Source: an uncultured Desulfomonile sp. (lineage in GTDB: Bacteria; Desulfobacterota; Desulfomonilia; Desulfomonilales; Desulfomonilaceae). Taken from it: 64,000 bases of DNA. The stretch is taken from assembly GCA_903952205.1 (NCBI GenBank), contig CAJBEZ010000071.1, positions 124,001-188,000 of the forward strand, read 5' to 3'. Shown one piece after another: positions 17,542 to 25,340 of the stretch (its first letter is position 1; each line of letters begins with the position of its first letter). A program made the translations under genes and the position numbers. Below the pieces are notes generated by a model. It worked only from the letters and a program-made list of their open reading frames with translations. It searched no databases and was not told the origin of the DNA.

Positions 17542-19332
17542 ATGCCTAGAAAGTGGGGATTTACCTACGTAGGCCTGATGGCTATTTTGTTGGTCGCTCT
17601 ATCGGGCCCCGCTCTCGCATGGGAGTTTCAACTCAAAGGCGCTTTCGCGTGGTCGTATGAATGGTATAACCAGCAGGGGACAAAAGGCTTCTTTGGCAAC
17701 TACAACGTTGATAACGCTAATCAGGGTACCGCAAATTTGAACTTCTGGAACGGCGGTCAGTTCGACACAAACTTTGTTTCAGGGGCGAACGCCGCATGGT
17801 CTTATTTTATGGTTGATTTTGACACGACCATAAAGATCAATTCCGCCTTGAGACTTTACGGCCATTATCGCCTGGGAAATTGGGGTGATCCAGCATCGTC
17901 GTGGTACGTTACTGAAGACGCTCCGGGTGTTAGGAACTCTTTCAGCGAAGGCCAGTGGACCCAGTTTTGGGTTGCAGCGAACTTGCCATGGGGAGTATTC
18001 GCTATTGGTAAAAGGCCCTGGAAATTCGGTACCGGTCTTCAATACGACGGGTCAGATTCGTCGACAACTGAGTCCATGGCGTTAACCGTCCCATACGGCC
18101 CTTTCGACATCGGTATAGCCTACTATCCCTTCAGGTACGCCGGCACTTCGCGCATATGGGTGATAAGCGGAAATAACCGCAACGTGCATGCATTTGCTGA
18201 TCCGTATGACCTTCCCTTTTATAATGATACCGGCAGCACGATTCCCGTCGCTGGAGAATATTATAGTCACGCTGACAGGAGTGGATCTTTTTCTAACGAC
18301 TTTCTAGCCTACGTCACTTATTCTAATGGCCCTATCTCTGCAGGAATCCTTGGTGTTTATGGAAGCTATCATATTGGACCAGAGGCGCTCCTTCAGACCA
18401 AAACATCTACAACACGTCTAGTCGTTCCGTTGGATTCAGATTTATTCCACGGCACACTATACGAAAAATACAACAATGGAAGATTCTTCCTTAATTCAGA
18501 ATTGGCATGGCTTTACTGGACAGATCGCTTTGGATCAGACCCGGCCACCAACCAACCATTGACTTGGGTAATTCCAAATGGCCCGCCCACTACATTGGCG
18601 GCGCCTCAAACCCGATACATAGCCCAGTTGAAGGCAGCCATAGAAACCGGAATCCTGGCAGGACCAGCCAAGATCAGTTTCCTCAGCCTCTGGTCTCCGG
18701 GACCGGACAGACGCAACGGGATGTATATTGACAACCAGCCCGCAGCGTTTGTCAGGCATCCGACTTATGACACCCGTCTGGGAAATTACAGCCTCATCGT
18801 ACCCTACAGTTTTATCTTCGCCTACAATTATGGTTCTGGCGTTCACGCATACAACCTTAGCGGCGATGGTTACATTTTGGACGCGTTTGTTCTTGCGGGC
18901 AGGCTGGACTATGCGGTTGCGGCGAACCTGAACCTGTTCGGCAGCTTTTTCTGGGCGCAAAGGAATTCGGACGGATATGAATGGGGTTGCTTGAAACCCA
19001 CCCCAGCCACCGCGACCGAGCCTTCCGACGGTAACGTTGATTTCAGTCGTGTTTCGACTGGCCCATATATGAGTCAAAACAATAACACCCCAAACATTAC
19101 TGATAGGGCCCTGGGCTACGAGATTGGTTTGGGATTTAACTGGAAACTTCTTGAAGGCTGGACTTGCGGGATAAACGTGAATTACTGGGTTCCGGGCAAA
19201 TGGTTCAGCTACGCGTGCATTGACAGATCGGCGGTCAACTGGGATCAAAACAATTTGCCTAATGGCGGGACGCACGATCGTTCAATAGATCCGGTAATCG
19301 GCGGCATGTACAACCTAACGGCTGAGTTCTAG
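17542..19332 (+). CDS. Large outer-membrane beta-barrel (porin-like) protein
   Basis: A 596-residue exported protein. The signal peptide ends at LSGPALA (about residue 28), followed by WEFQLKGAFAWSYEW. The rest is made of alternating amphipathic strands rich in Trp, Tyr and Gly, and the chain ends in Phe (GGMYNLTAEF), as expected for barrels inserted by the BAM machinery. Typical segments are WGVFAIGKRPWKFGTGLQ and LGYEIGLGFNWKLLEG. I do not recognise a named porin family; related large barrels are frequent in sulfate-reducing and syntrophic Desulfobacterota. The start ATG follows CGGAGG. It stands alone with the acidic protein behind it. Cargo is unknown; proximity to znuA does not prove metal transport. 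Confidence 0.8.
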   Translation: MPRKWGFTYVGLMAILLVALSGPALAWEFQLKGAFAWSYEWYNQQGTKGFFGNYNVDNANQGTANLNFWNGGQFDTNFVSGANAAWSYFMVDFDTTIKINSALRLYGHYRLGNWGDPASSWYVTEDAPGVRNSFSEGQWTQFWVAANLPWGVFAIGKRPWKFGTGLQYDGSDSSTTESMALTVPYGPFDIGIAYYPFRYAGTSRIWVISGNNRNVHAFADPYDLPFYNDTGSTIPVAGEYYSHADRSGSFSNDFLAYVTYSNGPISAGILGVYGSYHIGPEALLQTKTSTTRLVVPLDSDLFHGTLYEKYNNGRFFLNSELAWLYWTDRFGSDPATNQPLTWVIPNGPPTTLAAPQTRYIAQLKAAIETGILAGPAKISFLSLWSPGPDRRNGMYIDNQPAAFVRHPTYDTRLGNYSLIVPYSFIFAYNYGSGVHAYNLSGDGYILDAFVLAGRLDYAVAANLNLFGSFFWAQRNSDGYEWGCLKPTPATATEPSDGNVDFSRVSTGPYMSQNNNTPNITDRALGYEIGLGFNWKLLEGWTCGINVNYWVPGKWFSYACIDRSAVNWDQNNLPNGGTHDRSIDPVIGGMYNLTAEF

Positions 19333-19384
19333 CTTTGTTGTTTCATGACGTTTGCTCATTTATGGAGGGAGGAGGGTTTCCCAA

Positions 19385-19702
19385 ATGAGAACATATTCGC
19401 CGGTTATGTGGCTACTGGCTGTCATCTCGGCGATGGTCATATTCCAAATCGGAACACTGAGCGCTGACGCTTCGAGCGCAACGATTAGTTCAGAATCCTA
19501 CCAAATCCGCACATCAACTATGGGTGACCAAGGCCTAATGCTCCCCATGTACACCCGCTTCGCCAGGGACGCAGTTGACGCCAAAAACGCTGATGAGGAC
19601 AAAGATGGTGGGGACGGCGAAGAAGAGAAGGAAGATGAGGACAAGAAAGACGACGAAGGTGGTGGATTTGATCGTCTTTGGGATGTAGTGACTAATGGAT
19701 AG
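19385..19702 (+). CDS. Small acidic exported protein, unknown function
   Basis: A 105-residue protein. The ATG at 19385 is preferred to the one at 19352 because a GGAGGGAGGAGGG run lies just upstream. An N-terminal hydrophobic segment ending ALSADA-like (WLLAVISAMVIFQIGTLSADA) acts as a signal or anchor. The mature part ends in a low-complexity Asp/Glu/Lys/Gly stretch (DEDKDGGDGEEEKEDEDKKD), followed by FDRLWDVV. Such acidic tails can bind divalent cations or mediate contacts, but no family was recognised. It lies 52 bases after the porin-like gene and ahead of a terminator, so the two are probably co-transcribed. Confidence 0.68.
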   Translation: MRTYSPVMWLLAVISAMVIFQIGTLSADASSATISSESYQIRTSTMGDQGLMLPMYTRFARDAVDAKNADEDKDGGDGEEEKEDEDKKDDEGGGFDRLWDVVTNG

Positions 19703-19783
19703 GTTAGCCAGGCCTATAAATTTGTATGCAGAATGTGTTGGCCTCAATTGTTAAACTCCCCGTTAAGTTGATATGTAAGTTGA

Positions 19784-19807
19784 AGGAGGCGTAAGCCTCC
19801 TTTTTTT
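19784..19807 (+). terminator. Intrinsic terminator after the porin/acidic-protein pair
   Basis: The arms AGGAGGC and GCCTCCT enclose GTAA and are followed by seven T. It ends the plus-strand unit and lies at the stop codon of the convergent NikL-like gene. Confidence 0.88.
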
Positions 19808-20186
19808 ACTTGAAGCTGGATGGGATTTCAGCGGCCTTGACCACGTATTCGGACTTGTGACCATCGCCTGTCGCGATCACCACTTTCAGATCGCCCTTTA
19901 TGGGTTTTAGATCAGCAAGGCTTATCTTGCAGACACCTGTAGTATCGGTCTGACCTTGAGCCACTTTGGCGCCGGATTGGTCCAAAACCTTCACAGGTGA
20001 ATTCTGGGCCTTAACATTACCGGGGAAATATCCCTCCACCATTAGAGAGTCCTTTTCAACTACGGCGAAAACGTTGATTTTGTGAGCCTGGCATTCACCC
20101 GCCCCGATTGTCAATATTACAGCCGGAATCGACAATAAAAGGCAAAAGACAACCACCATCTTAAGATTTCTTGTTATGCGGTTCAT
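19806..20186 (-). CDS. NikL-like exported accessory protein (carboxypeptidase-regulatory-like fold)
   Basis: A 126-residue exported protein. The signal peptide precedes the mature start HKINVFAVVEKDSLMVEGYF. A short beta-sandwich with GQTDTTGVCKISL and VVIATGDGHKSEYVV follows. The mature N-terminal His and the GHKSEY motif match accessory proteins (NikL or CbiL type) of nickel/cobalt uptake systems, in which an N-terminal histidine helps bind the metal. The ATG has GGGAGG upstream. It lies downstream of the DUF4198 gene on the same strand, which is the usual NikK-NikL pairing. No ECF permease is adjacent. Nickel versus cobalt is not decided by sequence. Confidence 0.7.
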   Translation of the reverse strand: MNRITRNLKMVVVFCLLLSIPAVILTIGAGECQAHKINVFAVVEKDSLMVEGYFPGNVKAQNSPVKVLDQSGAKVAQGQTDTTGVCKISLADLKPIKGDLKVVIATGDGHKSEYVVKAAEIPSSFK

Positions 20187-20331
20187 TGAAAACCTCCCTG
20201 TGTAACTATAAATGAGATCAAACTAGCTCGCGTGGCAAAACGCCGGCTGATCTGCAATAAGTTGTAACCCATCCAATTGAAGCGATTTAAGCTTCGGGAT
20301 AGTTCAGGCGTCGCCTTGCGGACGAACACGA

Positions 20332-21108
20332 TTATTCCATGGGGTAGGCGCGTACCCACATGACTGCCCCAAGCTCCACTTTTCTGTCCTTACCTTCAAA
20401 TTTTATAGGCTTGTCGGTTTCCATGATTGCGGAGAAGCCCCACCATCCGGCCTTGGGCATTACAAATGAGAAATAGCCATTCTCATTCGTTTTTACCACT
20501 TGGGTTACATGGGAATCCGTTGGAGCTTTGGTTTTTCCCTTTCCCCAGAATTCGATTTCAACATCGCAATCAGTAACGGGTTTGCCGTCTTTCTGAACCT
20601 GGCCGGTGAAGACATTTCCAGCATACAGGCTGTATGGGCGGGTTAAAGGTACTATCTCACATGGCAATCCCGCCTCCTTCGCGATAGGCTTGTCCCCTCC
20701 TTCTTCAGCCCCAAGGCCGTCCACTATGACCTTTGTAATATGCTGTATGAACTTGTTTTCAGCAGGCTCCCAATAAGGCTTTGGCACAAGAAAAAATGAG
20801 TAATCAGCCGGTCTGGTAATCTTGAACGAGGTTTCCCATGTAGACTTTCCGTCAACTTTCTTTTCCTTGAGCGTGTCAAGCAAATTGATTACCTTATCAC
20901 CCTGAACGACACCGAATTTCTCGGGTTTGTCCATCTGCATCTGGGGCCCGCCCTCAAATGGGTGAGTGAACTGTATTAGTAGTCCTATTTCTTTTTTGTC
21001 TTCTTTCCCAACCACATCATTGGATGGTATTACCATGGCAAAGTGCGCTGATGACACTGCGACCATGGCGAATAGGAGCAATAATGCCGCAAAAGCTGAT
21101 CGTTTCAT
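20332..21108 (-). CDS. DUF4198 (NikK-like) exported metal-binding protein
   Basis: A 258-residue exported protein. After a signal peptide the mature chain begins at or near HFAMVIPSND, where the His next to the cleavage site is the proposed metal ligand of NikK-type DUF4198 proteins. IQFTHPFEGGPQM, FLVPKPYWEPAENKFIQH and a C-terminal sandwich (VKTNENGYFSFVMPKAGWWG) follow family order. Such proteins bind or relay nickel or cobalt in the periplasm. The ATG is preceded by AAGGAG. It pairs with the NikL-like gene about 145 bases downstream and is divergent from a FecCD-type transporter, which could be the import route, though that is inference. Confidence 0.75.
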   Translation of the reverse strand: MKRSAFAALLLLFAMVAVSSAHFAMVIPSNDVVGKEDKKEIGLLIQFTHPFEGGPQMQMDKPEKFGVVQGDKVINLLDTLKEKKVDGKSTWETSFKITRPADYSFFLVPKPYWEPAENKFIQHITKVIVDGLGAEEGGDKPIAKEAGLPCEIVPLTRPYSLYAGNVFTGQVQKDGKPVTDCDVEIEFWGKGKTKAPTDSHVTQVVKTNENGYFSFVMPKAGWWGFSAIMETDKPIKFEGKDRKVELGAVMWVRAYPME

Positions 21109-21566
21109 GATGGGCGACTCCTTAATAATTAAAATTCAGACGCGAGACACCTAATAGCATCTTAATTACATTCATGCCACCTGTCAACGCTCGGCTTTTG
21201 GAAACGCATTCAGAAACAACTACACTCTATTTTATTCGACGAAAAACTACACTTACATTTAGGTAATGCCAAAAAACCACTTGGATGCGGCTCGACGTGT
21301 GAGCATCTTGCTACACTACGGCCTTGACGTAACACATGTTGAGTGTTATGTTTTATGGGCGTGTATTACTAGAGCTTTGTCCGCAATTTTTTGCCAGTTT
21401 GACAGATTTTACTCAAAGTAGGCGATTTCTTGATACTTAAGCCTTTTTCGAGACAAGGCGCATTGCCGCTTCCAGTGACCTTATATGCACACCATAAGCA
21501 AGGACGGAGTCCGAATGTCGTCAACTATGCCCCGACAGCGCTTTGCTCACGGACGCGGCTGATTAA
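21109..21566. other. Divergent regulatory interval of about 460 bases
   Basis: This region separates the NikK-like gene from the second ABC transporter. No coding frame or riboswitch is seen. It contains the imperfect inverted repeat at 21329-21349 and an isolated GTGTATTAC at 21361, the only notable structures. Confidence 0.55.
21329..21349. promoter_or_regulatory. Inverted repeat, possible metalloregulator site
   Basis: GTAACAC and GTGTTAT flank seven bases (six of seven positions pair). The half-sites resemble the GTGTTAC-type halves described for NikR in Deltaproteobacteria, but their order and spacing differ from that consensus. Placement between NikK-like and ABC transporter genes makes nickel or cobalt control plausible, not shown. 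Confidence 0.4.
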
Positions 21567-22670
21567 GTGACTTCCGGTAAACCAACCGCAATCGTTTCCC
21601 AGTACAAAGCTTACGTGAGGCGTAAATCGCTTCTGTTTGGGATATTGTCTATGTCTCTGGTTGCTCTGGCCATGTACTCCTTGACAGCGGGCGTGTACAA
21701 ATTGTCGGTATATAAGGTTGTCTCGGCCTTGATCGGCTATGATGAGCCTCAGGCGGCGATTGTAATATGGAACATAAGGTTCCCCAGGATAGTGTCGGCC
21801 GTGGTCGCGGGCTGGGCCCTCGGGCTTTCCGGCCTAGTCATACAATGTTTACTCAGGAACCCTCTCGGTTCACCGTTCACCCTTGGAATCAGCCAGGGAG
21901 CGGCGTTCGGAGCGGCGTTTGCTATAGTTGCGCTGGGCGCCGGCGGCGCCGCCGGCAGTTCAGCGCAGACGAGCATCGTTCAGACTGTAAGTTCTTCAGG
22001 GCCGATGACTATAAGGAATTTGTACTCTGTGACATTTTGCGCCTTTATGGGGGGGTTGCTCGCGACCGGGACAATTTTGGCGCTGGCGAGATTGAAGAAG
22101 ATGGCGCCTGAAGCCATCATTTTGGCGGGCGTGGCCCTGTCTTCGCTGTTTGTGTCAGGGACCATACTGGTTCAGTACTTTGCGACAGAAGTTGAAATTG
22201 CTTCTGTAGTCTTCTGGACCTTTGGAGATGTGGGTCGTTCGAACTGGACTGAGATTTTCTGGATGACTTCATCAACAATTGTCGCCACTTTATACTTTAC
22301 GTTGAAGCGCTGGGACTTGAACGCTCTTTCAGCCGGAGAGGATTCCGCTCTGGCCTTGGGGATAGAAGTAGAAAAGATCAGATTGGTGGGGATGTTCATC
22401 ACGGCCCTCGTGGCCTCGCTCGTGACTGCATTCCTCGGGGTAATAGCCTTCCTGGGCCTGCTAGCCCCTCACATCGGAAGGCGTCTCGTCGGGGCGGACC
22501 ACAGATTCCTCATTCCGGTGTCCTGTCTGATTGGATCTCTACTTCTCCTGCTGTCGGACACTATCGGCAGAACCATTGTAGGTTCCGGCACCCTGCCCGT
22601 GGGCGTTCTTACGTCCTTCATGGGCGCTCCATTGTTTCTTTATCTGCTTATTAAGGGGTATGACAGGTGA
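21567..22670 (+). CDS. FecCD-type ABC transporter permease (second system)
   Basis: A 367-residue polytopic permease with the FecCD landmarks IRFPRIVSAVVAGWALGLSG, QCLLRNPLGSPFTLGISQGA, VIAFLGLLAPHIGRRLVG and LPVGVLTSFMGAPLFLYLL. A Gly/Ala-rich insert (LGAGGAAGSSAQTSIVQ) between the second and third segments makes it slightly longer than the first copy at 1309. A GTG start lacks a clear ribosome site. Its stop overlaps the GTG of the ATPase (GTGA), showing translational coupling. It imports a metal chelate, corrinoid or metal ion; the neighbouring NikK/NikL-like genes suggest nickel or cobalt chemistry, but siderophore uptake remains possible. Confidence 0.88.
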   Translation: MTSGKPTAIVSQYKAYVRRKSLLFGILSMSLVALAMYSLTAGVYKLSVYKVVSALIGYDEPQAAIVIWNIRFPRIVSAVVAGWALGLSGLVIQCLLRNPLGSPFTLGISQGAAFGAAFAIVALGAGGAAGSSAQTSIVQTVSSSGPMTIRNLYSVTFCAFMGGLLATGTILALARLKKMAPEAIILAGVALSSLFVSGTILVQYFATEVEIASVVFWTFGDVGRSNWTEIFWMTSSTIVATLYFTLKRWDLNALSAGEDSALALGIEVEKIRLVGMFITALVASLVTAFLGVIAFLGLLAPHIGRRLVGADHRFLIPVSCLIGSLLLLLSDTIGRTIVGSGTLPVGVLTSFMGAPLFLYLLIKGYDR

Positions 22671-23455
22671 TTTTATCAGTCAACGGGATTCATTTCAGTT
22701 ACAACAGCGCAAGTATCTTGAGGGATGTGTCATTCCAGATGAATCCCGGACAGATTCTGGGGGTCCTGGGTGTTAATGGAGCGGGCAAGTCAACCCTTTT
22801 GAAATGCCTCAACAGGATATTACGACCGCAGATGGGAACGGTTCTATTGAGCGAAACGGAAATCCTGAGCCTGAAACGCAATGAAATCGCCAAAAGGATT
22901 GGCTACGTTCCCCAGCGTTACGACCAGGAAAGCCTTACGATATTTGACGCGGTTCTCCTCGGGCGCAAACCACACATGAAATGGGGACCGACGAGTCATG
23001 ACATCTCCGTTGTCGAAAACGTGCTCCAGGTGATGGGATTGGCTGAGCATTCCCTTCGACCGGTTAAAACGCTGAGCGGGGGTCAGGCTCAAAAAGTTGT
23101 CATTGCACGGGCGCTTGCTCAGGAACCGGATGTGCTTTTGCTCGATGAACCGACCAGCAACCTTGATGTCAGAAATCAACTGGAAGTTATGGGTCTTGTT
23201 ACGGACGCGGTGAAACATCGAGGGGTATGCGCCATGATTGCCATTCATGATCTGAACCTCGCTCTCCGTTTTGCGGATACGGTTCTTTTCCTTAAAAAGG
23301 GACAGGTTTACGCAATTGAAAACAGGGAATCGATTACACCTGAGGTAATTCAGGAGGTATACGGTGTGACGGCGTTGATTAAAGAGGTGGCCGGTCATTC
23401 TGTCGTGGTTCCGTTACACTGCTGCACACATCATGAAATGGAAGGGGTCGCTTAA
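22667..23455 (+). CDS. FecE-type ABC transporter ATPase (second system)
   Basis: A 262-residue ATPase: Walker A GVNGAGKST, Q-loop IGYVPQRYDQ, signature LSGGQAQK, Walker B LLLDEPTSNLD and switch IAIHD. The C-terminus has a His/Cys cluster (VVVPLHCCTHHEMEG) that is uncommon in this family and may touch metal. It overlaps the permease by four bases at its start and the binding-protein gene by one base at its end, so all three proteins are coupled. It powers the 21567 permease. Confidence 0.88.
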   Translation: MILSVNGIHFSYNSASILRDVSFQMNPGQILGVLGVNGAGKSTLLKCLNRILRPQMGTVLLSETEILSLKRNEIAKRIGYVPQRYDQESLTIFDAVLLGRKPHMKWGPTSHDISVVENVLQVMGLAEHSLRPVKTLSGGQAQKVVIARALAQEPDVLLLDEPTSNLDVRNQLEVMGLVTDAVKHRGVCAMIAIHDLNLALRFADTVLFLKKGQVYAIENRESITPEVIQEVYGVTALIKEVAGHSVVVPLHCCTHHEMEGVA

Positions 23456-24555
23456 TGAGAAAGATATTGGCGTTTTTCCTTGCAATAGCATGTGTGACCG
23501 GAATCATCGTCGGTAAGCTTGAGGCTTCTGAAAGCAAGACAGTCACGGTTACGGACATGGCCAAACGCACGGTTGTAGTGCCCTTTGATCCCCAGAGGAT
23601 CATTGCTCTGAGTTCCGGAACTCTTCGGCTGATTACATACCTTCAGGCCACTGATCGTTTAGTGGGGATCGAGGATTTCGAGAAAACGAGGTCTTTTGCT
23701 CGACCCTACATCATCGCCCATCAGGAACTTACAAAACTGCCGAAAATTGGGCCGGGTGGACCTGGAAGCATAAACAAGGAACCGGACATGGAAGCGGTGC
23801 TTCAGCTCAAACCGGATGTTATCTTCATATCGTACATGGAGTCCAGCAACGCCGACGCACTTCAAAAGAAGATCGGCATCCCGGTAGTAGTTCTTACTCA
23901 TGGACGCTTCGCATCGTTTGACGAACTTGTTTATGATTCGCTCAGAGTGGCAGGAAAAATCCTTAACAAAGAAAAAAGAGCCGACAAGGTCATCGCATTC
24001 ATCGAAAATTCCCGGAAAGACCTGGCGACCAGGACAACGGGCATTGACGATTCCACTAAACCCGAAGTCTACATTGGAGCCATAGGATACAAGGGTGTTC
24101 AGGGCATAGAGAGTACGGACCCTGGTTACACCCCTTTGGAGTGGATTGGGGCCAACAACATTGTGAAAAAGATCACTGATAAGAAGGAGCATCTTTTCGT
24201 TGACAAAGAACAACTTCTGACGCTGAATCCTTCAATAATCTTTGTTGACGGCGGGGGACTCAACCTTATCAAGCAGGATATTGCGAAAAAGCCTGAATAT
24301 TATAAGGGACTCAAGGCTTTTAATGACAAGAAGGTTTACGTGCTTTATCCTTTCAATTATTACGTCACAAATGTGGATACGGCCATAGCGGACGCCTATG
24401 CCGCGGGGAAGATCCTGTATCCTGAGAAATTCCAGGATGTGGATTTGCCTGAAAAAGCTGATGAAATCTACTCGTTTCTGGTAGGCAAGCCTGTATACGC
24501 AGAGATGACCCAAGATTTTGGCCCGTTAGGCGCTGTTGCGGACTTTGGACTATAA
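23455..24555 (+). CDS. FecB/BtuF-type substrate-binding protein (second system)
   Basis: A 366-residue exported binding protein, longer than typical BtuF. The signal peptide is followed by VTVTDMAKRTVVVPFDPQRI, the opening of iron-type binding proteins, then LVGIEDFEKT, AVLQLKPDVIFISYME and WIGANNIVKKI. The region GAIGYKGVQGIESTDPGYTP resembles the hinge segment of members linked to metal or metallophore uptake. The gene order permease-ATPase-binding protein differs from the first system. A strong terminator follows 33 bases later. The ligand cannot be assigned from sequence. Confidence 0.83.
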   Translation: MRKILAFFLAIACVTGIIVGKLEASESKTVTVTDMAKRTVVVPFDPQRIIALSSGTLRLITYLQATDRLVGIEDFEKTRSFARPYIIAHQELTKLPKIGPGGPGSINKEPDMEAVLQLKPDVIFISYMESSNADALQKKIGIPVVVLTHGRFASFDELVYDSLRVAGKILNKEKRADKVIAFIENSRKDLATRTTGIDDSTKPEVYIGAIGYKGVQGIESTDPGYTPLEWIGANNIVKKITDKKEHLFVDKEQLLTLNPSIIFVDGGGLNLIKQDIAKKPEYYKGLKAFNDKKVYVLYPFNYYVTNVDTAIADAYAAGKILYPEKFQDVDLPEKADEIYSFLVGKPVYAEMTQDFGPLGAVADFGL

Positions 24556-24588
24556 CCGTTTAATATATTGATCCTGGAAAACGCTGAA

Positions 24589-24619
24589 GGCGGCCAGAGA
24601 TGTCTCTGGCCGCCTTTTT
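24589..24619 (+). terminator. Strong intrinsic terminator after the second ABC operon
   Basis: A perfect 12-bp stem (GGCGGCCAGAGA with TCTCTGGCCGCC), a TG loop and five T immediately after. Confidence 0.93.
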
Positions 24620-24831
24620 CCATTTCGTCCGCGCCATTCAGTGACTATGGCCACAGGCTCAATTTTTGCATTTTTTCCCTTGGAGCTCCCCCACGACTTC
24701 AAAGACGCCGTTCAGACGGGCATTGCCGGTGAGTTGGGAGATTGTGTAAATCAGGAGACTTTGTAACAGGATCGTTTTTTGACTTTAGAATGTGTTTCAT
24801 GTAAAATAGGGTGTTCCGCTAGAAGTACGCT

Positions 24832-25254
24832 GTGAAGCTTTCTATGACTATACACAAATTGATTCTGGCAGGCGCCCTGCTATCTGTGCTCTTTATCGGG
24901 TGCAGCCCTCTAAATTACATGAAGGGCGGCATCTACAGGAATCTTAACGAAGACCTCACCATAGTAAGCCTCACTGAAAATCCTAGCAGGTTTCTAAATA
25001 AAGAATTCGTCTTTTCAGTCCGATTTTACAAAAAAAGTGATCTCCCCTCTCCACTGGGAGACGATTATGTGAACTTTATCATCGCAGACAGAGTTAGCTA
25101 CATAACACTCAACAAAGTCTGGATAAAGAAGGAAAAAGCCACCGTCCTGGATTCGCTCAAGGAAATGGAAACAATAGTTATGAAGGCCAGGGTCTTTAAA
25201 GTTGATAAGGAAAAAGATCCTAACCTAGAAGCCCTCGAAATAGTTAAGGAATAG
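24832..25254 (+). CDS. Predicted lipoprotein, unknown function
   Basis: About 140 residues with a lipobox (SVLFIGC) near residue 24, followed by [11 protein letters not shown]. The body alternates charged and beta-type segments ([36 protein letters not shown]) resembling a small OB-like or beta-barrel fold that I cannot name. A GTG at 24832 and an ATG twelve bases later are both possible starts. It precedes metG by about 85 bases on the same strand and has no other obvious partner. Confidence 0.68.
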   Translation: MKLSMTIHKLILAGALLSVLFIGCSPLNYMKGGIYRNLNEDLTIVSLTENPSRFLNKEFVFSVRFYKKSDLPSPLGDDYVNFIIADRVSYITLNKVWIKKEKATVLDSLKEMETIVMKARVFKVDKEKDPNLEALEIVKE

Positions 25255-25340
25255 TCGCAGAATTTACGCAGCGCTTCGCAATTCATGCCAGCCGGTGGGT
25301 GGCGCTGGAATCTGATTGGATTGAAGGTCAGGAGATCATT

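Noticed and set aside
18535-19275. 246-codon minus-strand open frame
   Set aside because: It lies entirely antisense to the porin-like gene, whose signal peptide, barrel pattern and C-terminal Phe show the coding strand.
24638-24784. Minus-strand frame reading LTGNARLNGVFEVV, then KCKN, an in-frame TGA and ACGHSH, which could suggest a selenoprotein end
   Set aside because: The frame has no ATG, GTG or TTG in a usable place, begins just after a stop, lies in the interval ahead of another gene, and no SECIS-like hairpin was identified.
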